DNA of 64,000 nt from Paenibacillus faecalis (GCF_900289175.1 NZ_LT985747.1:1290350-1354349), one strand, 5' to 3'; counted from the stretch's first letter, positions 52,811 through 61,599 are shown. Translations and numbers: made by a program. Notes: generated by a model not told the origin, from the letters alone.

Positions 52811-53587
52811 CTAATATTCGATTGTAATGACAGGAAATCCGATCGTTATTCTATTATTTTCCTTTATCGAATCTTCATGCACCGCCAACTGCATATGAAT
52901 AGGCCTGTCTCCGCTCGTCACATAGGTGTCCAGTGAAGGCACTTCATAAGACCGGCTTTCCGTAGTTACATCCTGATAAGAATCCACTGCATGAAATGAC
53001 AAGTCTGCCGCCAGCTTGTTCTCCAGACTGGAAATCGTTTCACCAGCAGTTATTCCATTATCTACATTCCCCTGGATTGAAGCATTCCATGCAGGTATCA
53101 TTCCCGCTTTTTTCATAGCCTCTTCAGCCTTCCCCTGAATTCCGATCAAATATTTGAGATCTTCCGGATCATCTGTATCCAGTTGTACCTTCACAAGGCT
53201 CCGCTCTCCAGCCTGAACCCAGTCCAAACGTATATCGGTATCAGCCATCGTTTCCCGTCCTCGATAAGCCTTTCCCCCATGATGTTGCTCGATCTCGGCC
53301 GATAAATCATTCAACCCAATCTCCTCAGCAAGCAGGTTGGCAGCTTGCTCCGCCTCCTTATCTGTCAGAGATGGACTTTCCCCTTGCAGCTTTATGGTCA
53401 GACGCAGCGGCGAATCAATGTGTGCCTCTCCCAGCGAATATAAAAGCTCCAGCTGACTTCCAGCTGACTCCGCCAATAGTCCGGCATCCTTCTCTCTTTC
53501 GGAATCTACTTTAAATCCGGACAATATCATAATGATTCCACATACAAACACGATAGATGCTGCAAATTTCATGCCAAACAGCTGCAT
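52811..53587 (-). CDS. YwmB family TATA-box-binding-like protein
   Basis: 258 aa: N-terminal signal or anchor (about residues 8-24), then two similar halves; the end ITIGFPVITIEY is typical of YwmB proteins, which adopt a TATA-binding-protein-like fold, are exported and have no known role. ATG 53587 follows GGAG at 9 bp; a GTG six bp upstream is too close to that site. Confidence 0.78.
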   Translation of the reverse strand: MQLFGMKFAASIVFVCGIIMILSGFKVDSEREKDAGLLAESAGSQLELLYSLGEAHIDSPLRLTIKLQGESPSLTDKEAEQAANLLAEEIGLNDLSAEIEQHHGGKAYRGRETMADTDIRLDWVQAGERSLVKVQLDTDDPEDLKYLIGIQGKAEEAMKKAGMIPAWNASIQGNVDNGITAGETISSLENKLAADLSFHAVDSYQDVTTESRSYEVPSLDTYVTSGDRPIHMQLAVHEDSIKENNRITIGFPVITIEY

Positions 53588-53694
53588 AATCACCGACTCC
53601 TTTTATGAAATCTATCAATCTAGTAAAAGGATTCCCGGCTAAAGTGAAATTATACGTATAGTCTCACAGAATTTCTTTCCCATTGCCATATGTC

Positions 53695-53737
53695 AAAAAG
53701 ACCCTCGACTCATCGAACAGCCGGGATCTTTCGGTAA
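53695..53737 (-). terminator. Terminator at the end of the Lia operon
   Basis: Minus strand AAAGATCC pairs with GGGTCTTT around an imperfect inner stem, followed by T5. Confidence 0.6.
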
Positions 53738-53767
53738 CATAACATATATTGATATCATGGCAAGCAG

Positions 53768-54418
53768 TTACTCTGCCAGTCCGTTTTTGTAAGCATAAAT
53801 GGCAGCTTGGGTACGGTCTTCTACCCCCAATTTCGCCAAAATGTTCGTCACATGGAATTTCACCGTTTTAATTCCTATAATCAGATCATCGGCAATATCC
53901 TGATTGGATTTCCCTTGTGCGAGCAAACGCAGCACTTCCATTTCCCGATCCGTCAGCTCATGATGAGCAGGAGCCTCGTCTTGCGGGTGCCGGAAACGGT
54001 TCATCATTTTAGATGCTACCTGGGACTCTAAAACCGACTGGCCGCGCGCAGCTGCCCGAATAGCATCGGCAATCTCGGAAGCTCTGGATGTCTTCAACAA
54101 ATAGCTGAATGCCCCGGCTTCTATGACCGGATACATCTTCTCGTCATCCAGATAGCTGGTTAGCACAATGACTTTACAGTCGGGATACAGATTGAGAAGC
54201 TGCCGAGTCGTCTCAATACCGTCCATCCCTTCCATTACTAGGTCCATCAGAACCACATTCGGACGGTATTCTTTAGCTAATCGGATGCCTTCTTCTCCAC
54301 TGCCGGCCTCTCCAACAACTTCTATTCCTTCCTCTGTACCCAGTACGGCAGCAAGCCCGATTCGAACCATTTCATGATCATCTACAAGCAGTACTTTAAT
54401 CGGTGTTTCCAGATCCAT
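53768..54418 (-). CDS. liaR: LiaR-type response regulator
   Basis: 216 aa NarL/FixJ-type: receiver with DD at 13-14, phospho-acceptor Asp59 (VVLMDLVM), Thr and Lys of the switch (VIVLTSY, YLLKTS), then a LuxR-type HTH ([25 protein letters not shown]). Last gene of the envelope-stress operon; it overlaps liaS by 23 bp, with AGGTG 6 bp before ATG 54418. Likely activates the operon promoter at 58.6-58.75 kb. Confidence 0.92.
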   Translation of the reverse strand: MDLETPIKVLLVDDHEMVRIGLAAVLGTEEGIEVVGEAGSGEEGIRLAKEYRPNVVLMDLVMEGMDGIETTRQLLNLYPDCKVIVLTSYLDDEKMYPVIEAGAFSYLLKTSRASEIADAIRAAARGQSVLESQVASKMMNRFRHPQDEAPAHHELTDREMEVLRLLAQGKSNQDIADDLIIGIKTVKFHVTNILAKLGVEDRTQAAIYAYKNGLAE

Positions 54419-55478
54419 CCATTTCACCTCGGTTTCGTTCTTCGTCCACTATAGGGACGGATATCTCGATGCGAGTTCCCTTACCGGGGGCAGTAATAAA
54501 CTGGATGGAGCCTCCAAGCTCCGTCACCCGTTCCTGCATCGTAGACAGACCATAAGACGCTTGTTTCTTCTCATCTGCCTCGAATCCAACCCCATCATCC
54601 CGGAGGGTCACACGCACCGTATTTTGTTTACGTTGAATACGAATATCCATTCTGTCAGCTTTGGCATGCCTCAGCGTGTTGGACATCGCTTCTTGGATAA
54701 TACGAAATATATGATTCTCAATTCCTTTTACAAGATTGAGTCCTTCATCTATCTCCAAAGTAATTTCCATCGGAACTTTCACCTGAAGTTCCCTAATCAA
54801 CTCCCGAAGCCCTTGTTCTAATTTTTTCCCTTCCAGGTATACTGGACGCAAATGTAACAAAAGCGCCCGCATTTCTGACTGAGCTACCGCGGACATCTCC
54901 TCTATCAAGGCAACCTGACGCTGCGCTTTGTTGAAGTCCTTTTCAAGTGTACGGCCAACGGCCGTGGCCGTCATCGATATAGCAAACAGCTGCTGAGATA
55001 CGGCATCATGAAGCTCCCTAGCCAGACGCTGTCTCTCCTCTACAATAGCCGTTACACGGGCCTGTTCAGCCAGTTGTGCATTGTTTGTGGATAAACGCTG
55101 AAGTGAATTCACCTGCTCCTCCCAGCGTTTGCTGATACGTCCCAGCTGCTCTCCAAGACGTCCAAGCTCATCCTCACCCATATCCGGCATGACCGCAGAG
55201 GTTACACCGCCTTTTTCCCAAGTGATCAAGGTTTCTCTAACCCCATCCAGCCTTCGCTTTATCCGATACCCCTGAAAAAAACCATACACAGCTCCCAAGC
55301 TGATCGGTAGAAGCACTAGTGTAATCACAGCTTGAATCGTGTTTTGCCACGAATCAAAAGGCTGTAAATAATCATATGTATATAAAATGTACAACACAAC
55401 AAGCATAACTACAAAGCCCAGAAGGGCGCCCTCACGCATGCTTCGGGTAATGATATTAGCCTCTTTCTCCGATTTCAT
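54396..55478 (-). CDS. liaS: LiaS-type sensor histidine kinase
   Basis: 360 aa: two membrane segments with a very short external loop (about residues 13-70, intramembrane-sensing type), HAMP-like linker, HisKA_3 box [18 protein letters not shown] with the phospho-His, and HATPase with DDGVGF and GLSTMQERV. Senses cell-envelope stress with LiaF as inhibitor. AGGAGGG precedes the ATG. Confidence 0.93.
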   Translation of the reverse strand: MKSEKEANIITRSMREGALLGFVVMLVVLYILYTYDYLQPFDSWQNTIQAVITLVLLPISLGAVYGFFQGYRIKRRLDGVRETLITWEKGGVTSAVMPDMGEDELGRLGEQLGRISKRWEEQVNSLQRLSTNNAQLAEQARVTAIVEERQRLARELHDAVSQQLFAISMTATAVGRTLEKDFNKAQRQVALIEEMSAVAQSEMRALLLHLRPVYLEGKKLEQGLRELIRELQVKVPMEITLEIDEGLNLVKGIENHIFRIIQEAMSNTLRHAKADRMDIRIQRKQNTVRVTLRDDGVGFEADEKKQASYGLSTMQERVTELGGSIQFITAPGKGTRIEISVPIVDEERNRGEMDGSGNTD

Positions 55479-55521
55479 CGGGCAGCCCTCCTGTTCTTTT
55501 TTATACTCGCTATCCCCTGGA

Positions 55522-56169
55522 TCAGACGAGACGAATGCTTAAATCTCCACCAAGGTATGAAACGATAAACTTCACTTTATATTCACTTGTCTCATAATTG
55601 GGTGATTTCCAGTTCAGACGATTCATGACCCCGGTCTCCCGTTGTCTTCCGACATCGATAGACCCAAATAAAACAAACGCTTCGATCTCGACACCATAGT
55701 AATCCGGCAACGCTAAATCGATATCCCCTAAAATACCATGAAACATAATAACCGTTTGCTGTTCCTCCGGTAATGCAAGCGACAAGTCCACATCGGCTTC
55801 GCCAAGGACATGCCATACACTCATACTTTTCATAACCCACGGTGCTCTGTCCCAATCAAAGTTGGACATAAAGCTTTGCCGTTGAATGTATCGATCACTT
55901 CCTTGAGCGCGACGTGCTTTTCCATAAAATATACCGAGGGACACCAGGCCAATTCCGATAACGAGCATCAGATGATCCAGCAAGAGCATCGCTGCTCCTA
56001 TCCCCAGTATGATATATCCCTTTCGGATCGAGCCACCGCTTCGGATCTGCTGGATGCCTGCAACCATCAGAAGAAGAGCGACAATCGTAAAGAAACCGAT
56101 CCATCTGCCGAACAGCATAAATAATCCGATGCCAATCAATCCTATTGCAATCCAGCGGTTTCTATCCAT
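55522..56169 (-). CDS. liaF: LiaF-type inhibitor of the LiaRS system
   Basis: 215 aa: four predicted membrane segments in the first about 85 residues, then a soluble beta domain (WHVLGEADVDLSLALPEEQQ, MFHGILGDIDLALPDYYGVE) as in LiaF/VraT. Keeps LiaS inactive without stress. GGGGGAGGTG before the ATG. Confidence 0.88.
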   Translation of the reverse strand: MDRNRWIAIGLIGIGLFMLFGRWIGFFTIVALLLMVAGIQQIRSGGSIRKGYIILGIGAAMLLLDHLMLVIGIGLVSLGIFYGKARRAQGSDRYIQRQSFMSNFDWDRAPWVMKSMSVWHVLGEADVDLSLALPEEQQTVIMFHGILGDIDLALPDYYGVEIEAFVLFGSIDVGRQRETGVMNRLNWKSPNYETSEYKVKFIVSYLGGDLSIRLV

Positions 56170-56215
56170 GACGCACCTCCCCCAAGATGATTATAAGCTC
56201 TGAAAAGCCAAAACA

Positions 56216-56231
56216 GTGCGGAGATCCGCAC
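56216..56231. repeat. Tight inverted repeat between pspA and liaF
   Basis: GTGCGGA-GA-TCCGCAC. Lies mid-way in the 217-bp gap that separates the PspA part from the LiaFSR part; no T tract. It may be a processing or partial-termination hairpin that lowers liaFSR expression. Confidence 0.5.
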
Positions 56232-56386
56232 CGTATGGCTTACCGATATATACTGAACGGATACTCTCGAAACTATGAAGATACCCCAATATCCGTACAA
56301 TCGAGTACATTCAGTTCATCCAGTAGTTTATCACATTTCCTAGCTTCTCAATACTCTTTTATAAAAACCGTTGGTTCAACTGCCTA

Positions 56387-57079
56387 TTACTCTTCTTCTT
56401 TAGCAGTGCCGCCATTCATTTTGTTTTTAAGAGCAGCGAGTTGCTCATCCACTTTCATTTGTTTTTCAACGTCCACAGGACTTGTATAAACTGCGTTGTT
56501 TGGACGGTATGGCGCACGCATTACATCAGCTTCCGCTTCCATTTGCATAATTTTTTCTTCCATACGGTGGAAGCCCATCGAAGCGCTGCCGCTTTCGATC
56601 GTATGCAGGCTGCTGACTTGAGACATTTGCTTTTTCGCTTTAGCCATTTGTGCACGAGCTACAAGCTCATTACGCTTGTTGCGCATTTTGTAGAACTCAT
56701 CCTTCATTTCATGAAGCTGAGCAACCAGCTCTTTGGCTTGCGTTTCAGACTGCATGTGGAGCTCATGATACTCTGTTTGTTTTTGATCAAAATAAATCTT
56801 TTCTTCCAAAAGCTTGCGTGCAACTTCCTCTTGACCATTCTTCAGCGCCAGTTCTGCTTGAGATTCGCGCTGAGCTGCCATTTTCACAGCCTCATCCACA
56901 CGCTGCTTCATACGACGCTCATTCGCCATTTGCTTCGCAACCGTTACTTCTGCCTCATGTATCTCGGCTTCCATATCGCGCAAATATTGATTCAGCATAA
57001 CAATTGGATCTTCAACCTTATCGAGCAATTCATTCACAGATGCTTTTGTCATATCCTTAATTCTTTTAAATACTCCCAT
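56387..57079 (-). CDS. PspA/LiaH family phage-shock protein
   Basis: 230 aa, almost entirely coiled coil. [22 protein letters not shown] at the N-terminus (amphipathic membrane-binding helix) and [20 protein letters not shown] are typical of PspA/IM30/LiaH, ESCRT-III-like proteins that coat damaged membrane. 1 bp after the PspC gene. The second PspA-like gene of the operon lies on the other side of pspC. Confidence 0.93.
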   Translation of the reverse strand: MGVFKRIKDMTKASVNELLDKVEDPIVMLNQYLRDMEAEIHEAEVTVAKQMANERRMKQRVDEAVKMAAQRESQAELALKNGQEEVARKLLEEKIYFDQKQTEYHELHMQSETQAKELVAQLHEMKDEFYKMRNKRNELVARAQMAKAKKQMSQVSSLHTIESGSASMGFHRMEEKIMQMEAEADVMRAPYRPNNAVYTSPVDVEKQMKVDEQLAALKNKMNGGTAKEEE

Positions 57080-57080
57080 T

Positions 57081-57563
57081 TTATAAATCTCCCTTCTCGT
57101 ATTTAGATAACTTTTGTTTAAGTTCCTCTATTTCTTTCTTCAAAGCCTTCTTCTCTATGTCTTTCATCATGGCATCCAAATCAGCCTCTGGCGGTTCCTC
57201 CTGACGCCGTGAATAATCTCGGTTATACGCGGAGGGTTCTCCGCTTCGCGGTCCATAATATTCCCGATCATCCCGATAACCTCCACCAGGATGGTTACTA
57301 TAGTTACCTTGATAACCGTTCGGTCCATAATGATGCGGACCATGGTCTTGGCCTCTTGGACCGTATGGATCATAATGATAAGGTTCCTTCGAAATGACCA
57401 AGGACGCGATCAAGTAAATCAATAATGTCGTACCGCCAGTAAAGAAGATACTGATGACAAATATAATACGAAGTATAGTTGATTCAACACCAAGCGTTTC
57501 AGACAATCCGCCAATCAGCCCGGTGAACGCCTTATCTCTGGTAGAACGGTACAATCTTGTCAT
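57081..57563 (-). CDS. PspC domain protein with disordered Gly/Tyr-rich tail and coiled coil
   Basis: 160 aa. [20 protein letters not shown] and one membrane segment (about residues 30-56) form the PspC domain. Then a low-complexity tract rich in Gly, Tyr, Pro, His and Asp (60-115) and a C-terminal coiled coil ([18 protein letters not shown]). Probably links the membrane to the PspA coat. GGAAAGGAG before the ATG; 2 bp after the upstream pspA-like gene. Confidence 0.9.
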   Translation of the reverse strand: MTRLYRSTRDKAFTGLIGGLSETLGVESTILRIIFVISIFFTGGTTLLIYLIASLVISKEPYHYDPYGPRGQDHGPHHYGPNGYQGNYSNHPGGGYRDDREYYGPRSGEPSAYNRDYSRRQEEPPEADLDAMMKDIEKKALKKEIEELKQKLSKYEKGDL

Positions 57564-57565
57564 GT

Positions 57566-58240
57566 TTACTCCTTTCCGCTGTTATTCAGCTTCTCTTTCA
57601 AACGGGCAAGCTCTCGATCCAGCACACTGGATACCGACTCACCAGCCTGAACCAAATACTCCTGGCCCATTTTGCGAATATCACGAAGGCTCTTAGCTTC
57701 GAGCTCCCAATCGCTGAGTCTGTCTTCCAATCGATTAAACATTCTCGGTACATCTTGACCACCGTAGGCTCCTGTACGCTCATTCATCTTCTGTTGAAGT
57801 CGAAGTGTCTCCATCCGAGCTACATAATACTGACGCTTGCTGTAGACCGTTTGATATTCCATCCGAAGCTCACCCAATTGTTCTTCAACTTCTTTGAGCG
57901 CTTCGCGGCTGGTCGCTAACAATTCATCATACTGTTCAACCTTTTCCTCATAGATCAGCTTCTCCTGAAGTGCCAGCTTCGCCAGATGATCTTCTCCAGC
58001 TTTCAACGCCAGAAGAGCTTGTTCCTCCCGCTTGTTTATCATCGTTTGAGCTTGATTTACCTGCTGTTGTAACTGTCTCGTATGTGCCTCACACTGCTTA
58101 TGCAGCTTCTCTGCCTCCATAATGTCCTGACGTGTGGAATGCAGAAAATGATCAATTAATCGAACCGGGTCCTGGCTTTGCTCAAGTTTCTCATTGATAT
58201 TGGCAGCCGTGATGTCCCTTATGCGTCGAAAAACACTCAT
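57566..58240 (-). CDS. Second PspA/IM30-like protein
   Basis: 224 aa coiled-coil protein, VFRRIRDITAANINEKLEQSQDP at the N-terminus parallels the PspA at 56387, but the body is clearly diverged (KREEQALLALKAGEDHLAK, FNRLEDRLSDWELEAKSLRD). Both N-terminal helices are kept. Suggests a two-component ESCRT-III-like coat. Confidence 0.9.
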   Translation of the reverse strand: MSVFRRIRDITAANINEKLEQSQDPVRLIDHFLHSTRQDIMEAEKLHKQCEAHTRQLQQQVNQAQTMINKREEQALLALKAGEDHLAKLALQEKLIYEEKVEQYDELLATSREALKEVEEQLGELRMEYQTVYSKRQYYVARMETLRLQQKMNERTGAYGGQDVPRMFNRLEDRLSDWELEAKSLRDIRKMGQEYLVQAGESVSSVLDRELARLKEKLNNSGKE

Positions 58241-58287
58241 ATTTTCTTTATCCTCCTCTTCTACGAAATTGTAATGTTCACAGGTTG

Positions 58288-58593
58288 TTAGTAATAATGC
58301 CGATTCTTACCACCCTTCAGTTTAGAAAAACCATAGACGATAAGGGCAATACCAAGAACCGGGCCAATGATCCAGGATAGCTTACCCATCAGCGCAATTA
58401 CACCGATGATTAATATAATCCAGCCAAAAAATGAGTTGCCGCGACGGATTCCGTAATAACCGAGGGCGATCATAGCTACTGGTATTATTAAGCTAAATAA
58501 CCATCCAAGTAATGGACCCAGCACTCCAAGCAGTACTAACAGACCTAAGCCAATAAGGAGGATCGCCAAGCCATTATCTTTTGAACTTCTCAT
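58288..58593 (-). CDS. LiaI-like small membrane protein
   Basis: 101 aa with four hydrophobic segments and Gly-rich turns (LLIGLGLLVLLGVLGPLLGW), basic tail KLKGGKNRHYY. First gene of the Lia/Psp operon, a place held by liaI in Bacillus, where it anchors LiaH at the membrane. Sequence likeness is only by type, so the name is by position. Confidence 0.7.
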   Translation of the reverse strand: MRSSKDNGLAILLIGLGLLVLLGVLGPLLGWLFSLIIPVAMIALGYYGIRRGNSFFGWIILIIGVIALMGKLSWIIGPVLGIALIVYGFSKLKGGKNRHYY

Positions 58594-58654
58594 GCATACA
58601 CCGCCTTTCCGTCCATTTCATCATTTAATTACGTTTGTTCATCCTTATGACTTT

Positions 58655-58683
58655 ATTTTAGGTTAATTGAGAACATCCTAAAA
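58655..58683 (-). promoter_or_regulatory. Putative Lia operon promoter
   Basis: Minus strand TTTTAG, 17 bp, TAAAAT. A poor -35 is what an activator-dependent promoter would show; the candidate operators lie just upstream. Confidence 0.45.
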
Positions 58684-58707
58684 CGGACCGTGGACGGTTT
58701 TTCATAC

Positions 58708-58745
58708 TAGACCTAAGTCGGGGAAAGAGTTAGACCCCAGTCTAA
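58708..58745. promoter_or_regulatory. Candidate LiaR operator pair
   Basis: A perfect inverted repeat TTAGACCCCAGTCTAA (58730-58745) and a second, partly matching AGAC-CTAA-GTC (58709-58719), centres 23 bp apart (about two helical turns), upstream of the liaI-like gene. By position the likely binding sites for phosphorylated LiaR dimers; not verified. Confidence 0.5.
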
Positions 58746-58798
58746 ACAAGCTCACAACCTGAATAACTCTGTAATTATGGAGGGTAAAAAAATGTATT

Positions 58799-58827
58799 TT
58801 GAAATTATTTTCAATTTCTAGTACAAT
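58799..58827 (+). promoter_or_regulatory. Sigma-A promoter of the TetR gene
   Basis: TTGAAA (58799-58804), 17 bp, TACAAT (58822-58827). The operator at 58827-58843 begins at the last base of the -10 box, so bound repressor would block it. Confidence 0.7.
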
Positions 58828-58843
58828 GAATGATGATCATTCA
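58827..58843. promoter_or_regulatory. TetR-type operator 1 (autoregulation)
   Basis: TGAATGA-TGA-TCATTCA, a perfect 7-3-7 palindrome between the tetR -10 box and its ribosome-binding site. A close copy lies before the SMR genes at 59496. Confidence 0.8.
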
Positions 58844-58867
58844 TATTCAAGGAGGAGGTAAACGCTT

Positions 58868-59452
58868 TTGACAAACCTGTCTGACGGAAAATACGATACA
58901 ATTTTAAAAGCTGCCATTGAACTTTTTACTGAAAAAGGATTCGATAATACGTCCATTTCAGACATCGTAAAAAAAGCGGGAGTTGCGCAAGGAACGTTCT
59001 ATTTATATTTTTCATCCAAAAAAGCGTTGGTACCGGCTATTGCAGATAACCTTCTAACAATGACGCTGGATATGATTAAAAAAGAGACCGCTGGAAAAGA
59101 AAATTTCTGGGCAATTTTAGAGGTGATCATTAACGAAACCTTTAAAATAACCGACTCATATAAAGATATTATTGTCTTTTGTTACTCCGGTCTTGCGATA
59201 GAGCATTCCATGGAAAAATGGGAAGCGATCTATTCGCCTTATTATGATTGGCTAGAGGATCTTTTAAATAAAGCCATAGAAAACAATGAGATCACCAGCG
59301 ACATTCATGTTAAATGGACAGCCAAGCTCCTTATCAATCTGATTGAAAATGCCGCTGAGCGATTTTACATCGGTCTTGAGCAGGAAGAATCCCTCGATGT
59401 ATTTAAAATCGGGATATATAACTTCATAAAAAGATCTTTATTGAAAACATAA
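58868..59452 (+). CDS. TetR family transcriptional regulator
   Basis: 194 aa. HTH in the first 50 residues (ILKAAIELFTEKGFDNTSIS, VAQGTFYLYFSSKKAL), ligand-binding helical domain after. Start TTG 58868 behind GGAGGAGG. Controls itself and the downstream SMR pair through two matching operators; resembles the yvdT-yvdS-yvdR arrangement of Bacillus. Confidence 0.92.
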   Translation: MTNLSDGKYDTILKAAIELFTEKGFDNTSISDIVKKAGVAQGTFYLYFSSKKALVPAIADNLLTMTLDMIKKETAGKENFWAILEVIINETFKITDSYKDIIVFCYSGLAIEHSMEKWEAIYSPYYDWLEDLLNKAIENNEITSDIHVKWTAKLLINLIENAAERFYIGLEQEESLDVFKIGIYNFIKRSLLKT

Positions 59453-59495
59453 AAAGATACTTACAGCATTAACATTTTATTTTTTTGTTTCAAAA

Positions 59496-59512
59496 TGACT
59501 GATGTTCATTCA
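59496..59512. promoter_or_regulatory. TetR-type operator 2 (SMR genes)
   Basis: TGACTGA-TGT-TCATTCA, matching operator 1 at 15 of 17 positions, 45 bp before the first SMR gene. A TATATT -10-like box follows at 59529. Confidence 0.75.
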
Positions 59513-59556
59513 TTTTTGTCGTCAAGTCTATATTTTAGAAAAAGGAGTGGTGCTTC

Positions 59557-59919
59557 ATGAATAAGGGTTGGATTTATGTCATTCTAACTTCTCTATTTGA
59601 GTTATTCTGGGTTTTTGGATTCAATGTCGCAAATAGTTGGTGGCACTGGATGATCATTGTTCCCATGATTATCATCGATTTTTATTTTCTTTCAAAAGCA
59701 TGCGAGTCACTGCCAACCGGTACCGTATATGCCATTTTTGCAGCAGCAGGTACAGTAGGTACGGCGTTGATGGACATTTTTATTTTCGGAGGAGAATTTA
59801 GTGCTGCAAAAGGTCTGTTTATGGGACTTTTAGTTATTGGGGTTATAGCATTGAAAATATCAGATAATGTTCCGGAAACGGAATCGACAAAATTCAGATC
59901 AGAGAAAGGAGTACATTAA
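59557..59919 (+). CDS. Small multidrug resistance (SMR) efflux subunit A
   Basis: 120 aa, four membrane helices. Conserved Glu15 in helix 1 (TSLFELFWVFGF), helix 3 TGTVYAIFAAAGTVGTALMD. A charged 15-residue tail extends beyond helix 4. Works with the next gene as an antiparallel heterodimer. AAAAAGGAG before the ATG. Confidence 0.9.
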   Translation: MNKGWIYVILTSLFELFWVFGFNVANSWWHWMIIVPMIIIDFYFLSKACESLPTGTVYAIFAAAGTVGTALMDIFIFGGEFSAAKGLFMGLLVIGVIALKISDNVPETESTKFRSEKGVH

Positions 59920-59920
59920 T

Positions 59921-60235
59921 ATGGGTTGGCTACTCGTCTTTATCGCTGCATTATTTGAGGTTATCGGAGTAATTGGTTTGAAAAAATTCAGCCAAAAGAA
60001 ATCTTTTTTTAATATGCTTATGTTCTCTGGCGGATTTGGCGGTTCTTTCGTTTTTCTATACGCATCCTTTAACTATCTTCAAGTCAGCATTGCCTATGCG
60101 GTTTGGATTGGGATTGGAACGGCAGCAGCCGTTTTGGTAAACATGATTTTTTTCAACGAATCCAAAAGCATTGGACGTATTATAAGTCTCATCATCATTG
60201 TAATAGGTGTGACTGGTCTCAAAGCAGTCTCATAA
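59921..60235 (+). CDS. Small multidrug resistance (SMR) efflux subunit B
   Basis: 104 aa, four membrane helices; Glu in helix 1 (IAALFEVIGVIGLKKF), helix 3 SIAYAVWIGIGTAAAVLVNM. Only 1 bp after subunit A, AAAGGAG inside the end of gene A. Paired SMR proteins (YkkCD, YvdRS type) export cationic drugs or guanidinium-like compounds; no guanidine riboswitch is present here. Confidence 0.92.
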   Translation: MGWLLVFIAALFEVIGVIGLKKFSQKKSFFNMLMFSGGFGGSFVFLYASFNYLQVSIAYAVWIGIGTAAAVLVNMIFFNESKSIGRIISLIIIVIGVTGLKAVS

Positions 60236-60248
60236 CAGGTATAATTTT

Positions 60249-60286
60249 TAAAACGCGCTGCTGGTCGTTGACCGCGGCGTGTTTTA
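60249..60286 (+). terminator. Terminator after the SMR pair
   Basis: AAAACGCgCTGC...GGTC pairs with GACC...GCGGCGTGTTTT. Confidence 0.75.
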
Positions 60287-60368
60287 CTATAGGCGATATC
60301 TGTCGCTGCCGACACAGGTAAGTCAGGCAATTTAGTTTTATATTGATGAATGCAGTACTAAAAATCAA

Positions 60369-60407
60369 TAAAAAAAGCCCGCTAGAGATTGTCTCTAACG
60401 GACTCTT
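60369..60407 (-). terminator. Terminator of the rRNA-tRNA transcript
   Basis: Minus strand GTCCGTTAGAGA pairs with TCTCTAGCGGGC around CAA and is followed by seven T, 13 bp past the last tRNA. Confidence 0.9.
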
Positions 60408-60419
60408 TTCACAAATTTA

Positions 60420-60500
60420 TACCGGTGAGAGGACTCGAACCTCCACGGGTCTCCCCATTCGATTTTGAGTCGAACGCGTCTGCCATTCCGCCACACCGGC
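60420..60500 (-). tRNA. tRNA-Leu (anticodon CAA)
   Basis: Cloverleaf with acceptor GCCGGTG, long variable arm and anticodon loop CTCAAAA. The 3' end is A then TAA: this is the only tRNA of the array without an encoded CCA. Confidence 0.92.
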
Positions 60501-60508
60501 TTACCTAA

Positions 60509-60585
60509 TGGCGTGCCCTAAGAGATTCGAACTCCTGACCTTTTGATTCGTAGTCAAACGCTCTATCCAGCTGAGCTAAGGGCAC
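60509..60585 (-). tRNA. tRNA-Arg (anticodon ACG)
   Basis: Acceptor GTGCCCT/AGGGCAC, anticodon loop CTACGAA, discriminator G and encoded CCA. A34 is expected to be edited to inosine. Confidence 0.95.
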
Positions 60586-60596
60586 ATATTATATGA

Positions 60597-60670
60597 TGGA
60601 GGCGCCACCCAGATTCGAACTGGGGATAAAGCTTTTGCAGAGCTGTGCCTTACCACTTGGCTATGGCGCC
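60597..60670 (-). tRNA. tRNA-Cys (anticodon GCA)
   Basis: Acceptor GGCGCCA, anticodon loop CTGCAAA, discriminator U73 (the cysteine identity base) and encoded CCA. Confidence 0.95.
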
Positions 60671-60681
60671 ACAAACAAAAA

Positions 60682-60756
60682 TGGAGCGGACGACGGGAAT
60701 CGAACCCGCGACCCTCGCCTTGGCAAGGCGATGCTCTACCGCTGAGCCACGTCCGC
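60682..60756 (-). tRNA. tRNA-Gly (anticodon GCC)
   Basis: Acceptor GCGGACG/CGTCCGC, anticodon loop TTGCCAA, discriminator T, encoded CCA. Confidence 0.95.
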
Positions 60757-60762
60757 AATAAA

Positions 60763-60837
60763 TGGCTGGGGATATAGGATTCGAACCTATGCATGACGGA
60801 GTCAAAGTCCGTTGCCTTACCGCTTGGCTAATCCCCA
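60763..60837 (-). tRNA. tRNA-Gln (anticodon TTG)
   Basis: Acceptor TGGGGAT/ATCCCCA, anticodon loop CTTTGAC, discriminator G, encoded CCA. Confidence 0.95.
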
Positions 60838-60853
60838 ATCTGATTTGAAAGTA

Positions 60854-60930
60854 TGGGGCGATCGATGGGACTTGAACCCACGAATGCCGGAGCCACAATC
60901 CGGTGCGTTAACCCCTTCGCCACGACCGCC
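60854..60930 (-). tRNA. tRNA-His (anticodon GTG)
   Basis: Anticodon loop TTGTGGC; extra 5' G-1 opposite C73, the histidine identity pair; encoded CCA. Confidence 0.95.
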
Positions 60931-60947
60931 ATATTCAAATCTGTTAT

Positions 60948-61021
60948 TGGCAGGGGCAGCAGGAATTGAACCCACACTAACGGTTTTGGAGACCGCTGTT
61001 CTACCTTTAAACTATGCCCCT
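60948..61021 (-). tRNA. tRNA-Trp (anticodon CCA)
   Basis: Acceptor AGGGGCA/TGCCCCT, anticodon loop CTCCAAA, discriminator G, encoded CCA. Confidence 0.95.
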
Positions 61022-61028
61022 ATAAAAC

Positions 61029-61114
61029 TGGTGGAGGATGATGGATTCGAACCACCGAACTCGAATGAGAACAGATTTACAGTCTGCTGCGTTTGGCCAC
61101 TTCGCTAATCCTCC
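61029..61114 (-). tRNA. tRNA-Tyr (anticodon GTA)
   Basis: Type II tRNA with long variable arm, anticodon loop CTGTAAA, acceptor GGAGGAT/ATCCTCC, discriminator A, encoded CCA. Confidence 0.95.
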
Positions 61115-61117
61115 ATG

Positions 61118-61193
<76 letters not shown>

Positions 61194-61214
61194 GTATACA
61201 GTTGTTAAAACAAA

Positions 61215-61290
61215 TGGTGGCTCGGGACGGAATCGAACCGCCGACACAAGGATTTTCAGTCCTTTGCTCTACCGACTGAGCTACCGAGCC
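61215..61290 (-). tRNA. tRNA-Phe (anticodon GAA)
   Basis: Acceptor GGCTCGG/CCGAGCC, anticodon loop CTGAAAA, discriminator A, encoded CCA. Confidence 0.95.
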
Positions 61291-61318
61291 ACAAAAGCTC
61301 TTTCGGTTATAAAAAGAA

Positions 61319-61395
61319 TGGCGGAACTGACGGGATTCGAACCCGCGATCTCCTGCGTGACAGGCAGGCATGTTAGGCCTCTACACCACAGTTCC
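61319..61395 (-). tRNA. tRNA-Asp (anticodon GTC)
   Basis: Acceptor GGAACTG/CAGTTCC, anticodon loop CTGTCAC, discriminator G, encoded CCA. Confidence 0.95.
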
Positions 61396-61429
61396 ACGTT
61401 GTTGTTCAATCGCATTATATAGCGATAAT

Positions 61430-61506
<77 letters not shown>

Positions 61507-61523
61507 TCATTGTAAGGAATAAA

Positions 61524-61599
61524 TGGTGGAGACTGAGGGGATCGAACCCCCGACCCTCTGCTTGTAAGGCAGATGCTCTCCCAGCTGAGCTAAGTCTCC
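61524..61599 (-). tRNA. tRNA-Val (anticodon TAC)
   Basis: Acceptor GGAGACT/AGTCTCC, anticodon loop CTTACAA, discriminator A, encoded CCA. First tRNA after the internal promoter. Confidence 0.95.

Noticed and set aside
56441..57106. 221-aa plus-strand frame opposite pspA
   Set aside because: Composition (Leu/His/Phe-rich) is the usual antisense reading of a coiled-coil gene; no promoter or start signal.
59557..60235. Guanidine (ykkC-type) riboswitch before the SMR genes
   Set aside because: The leader is short and taken up by the TetR operator; no ykkC consensus blocks are seen.
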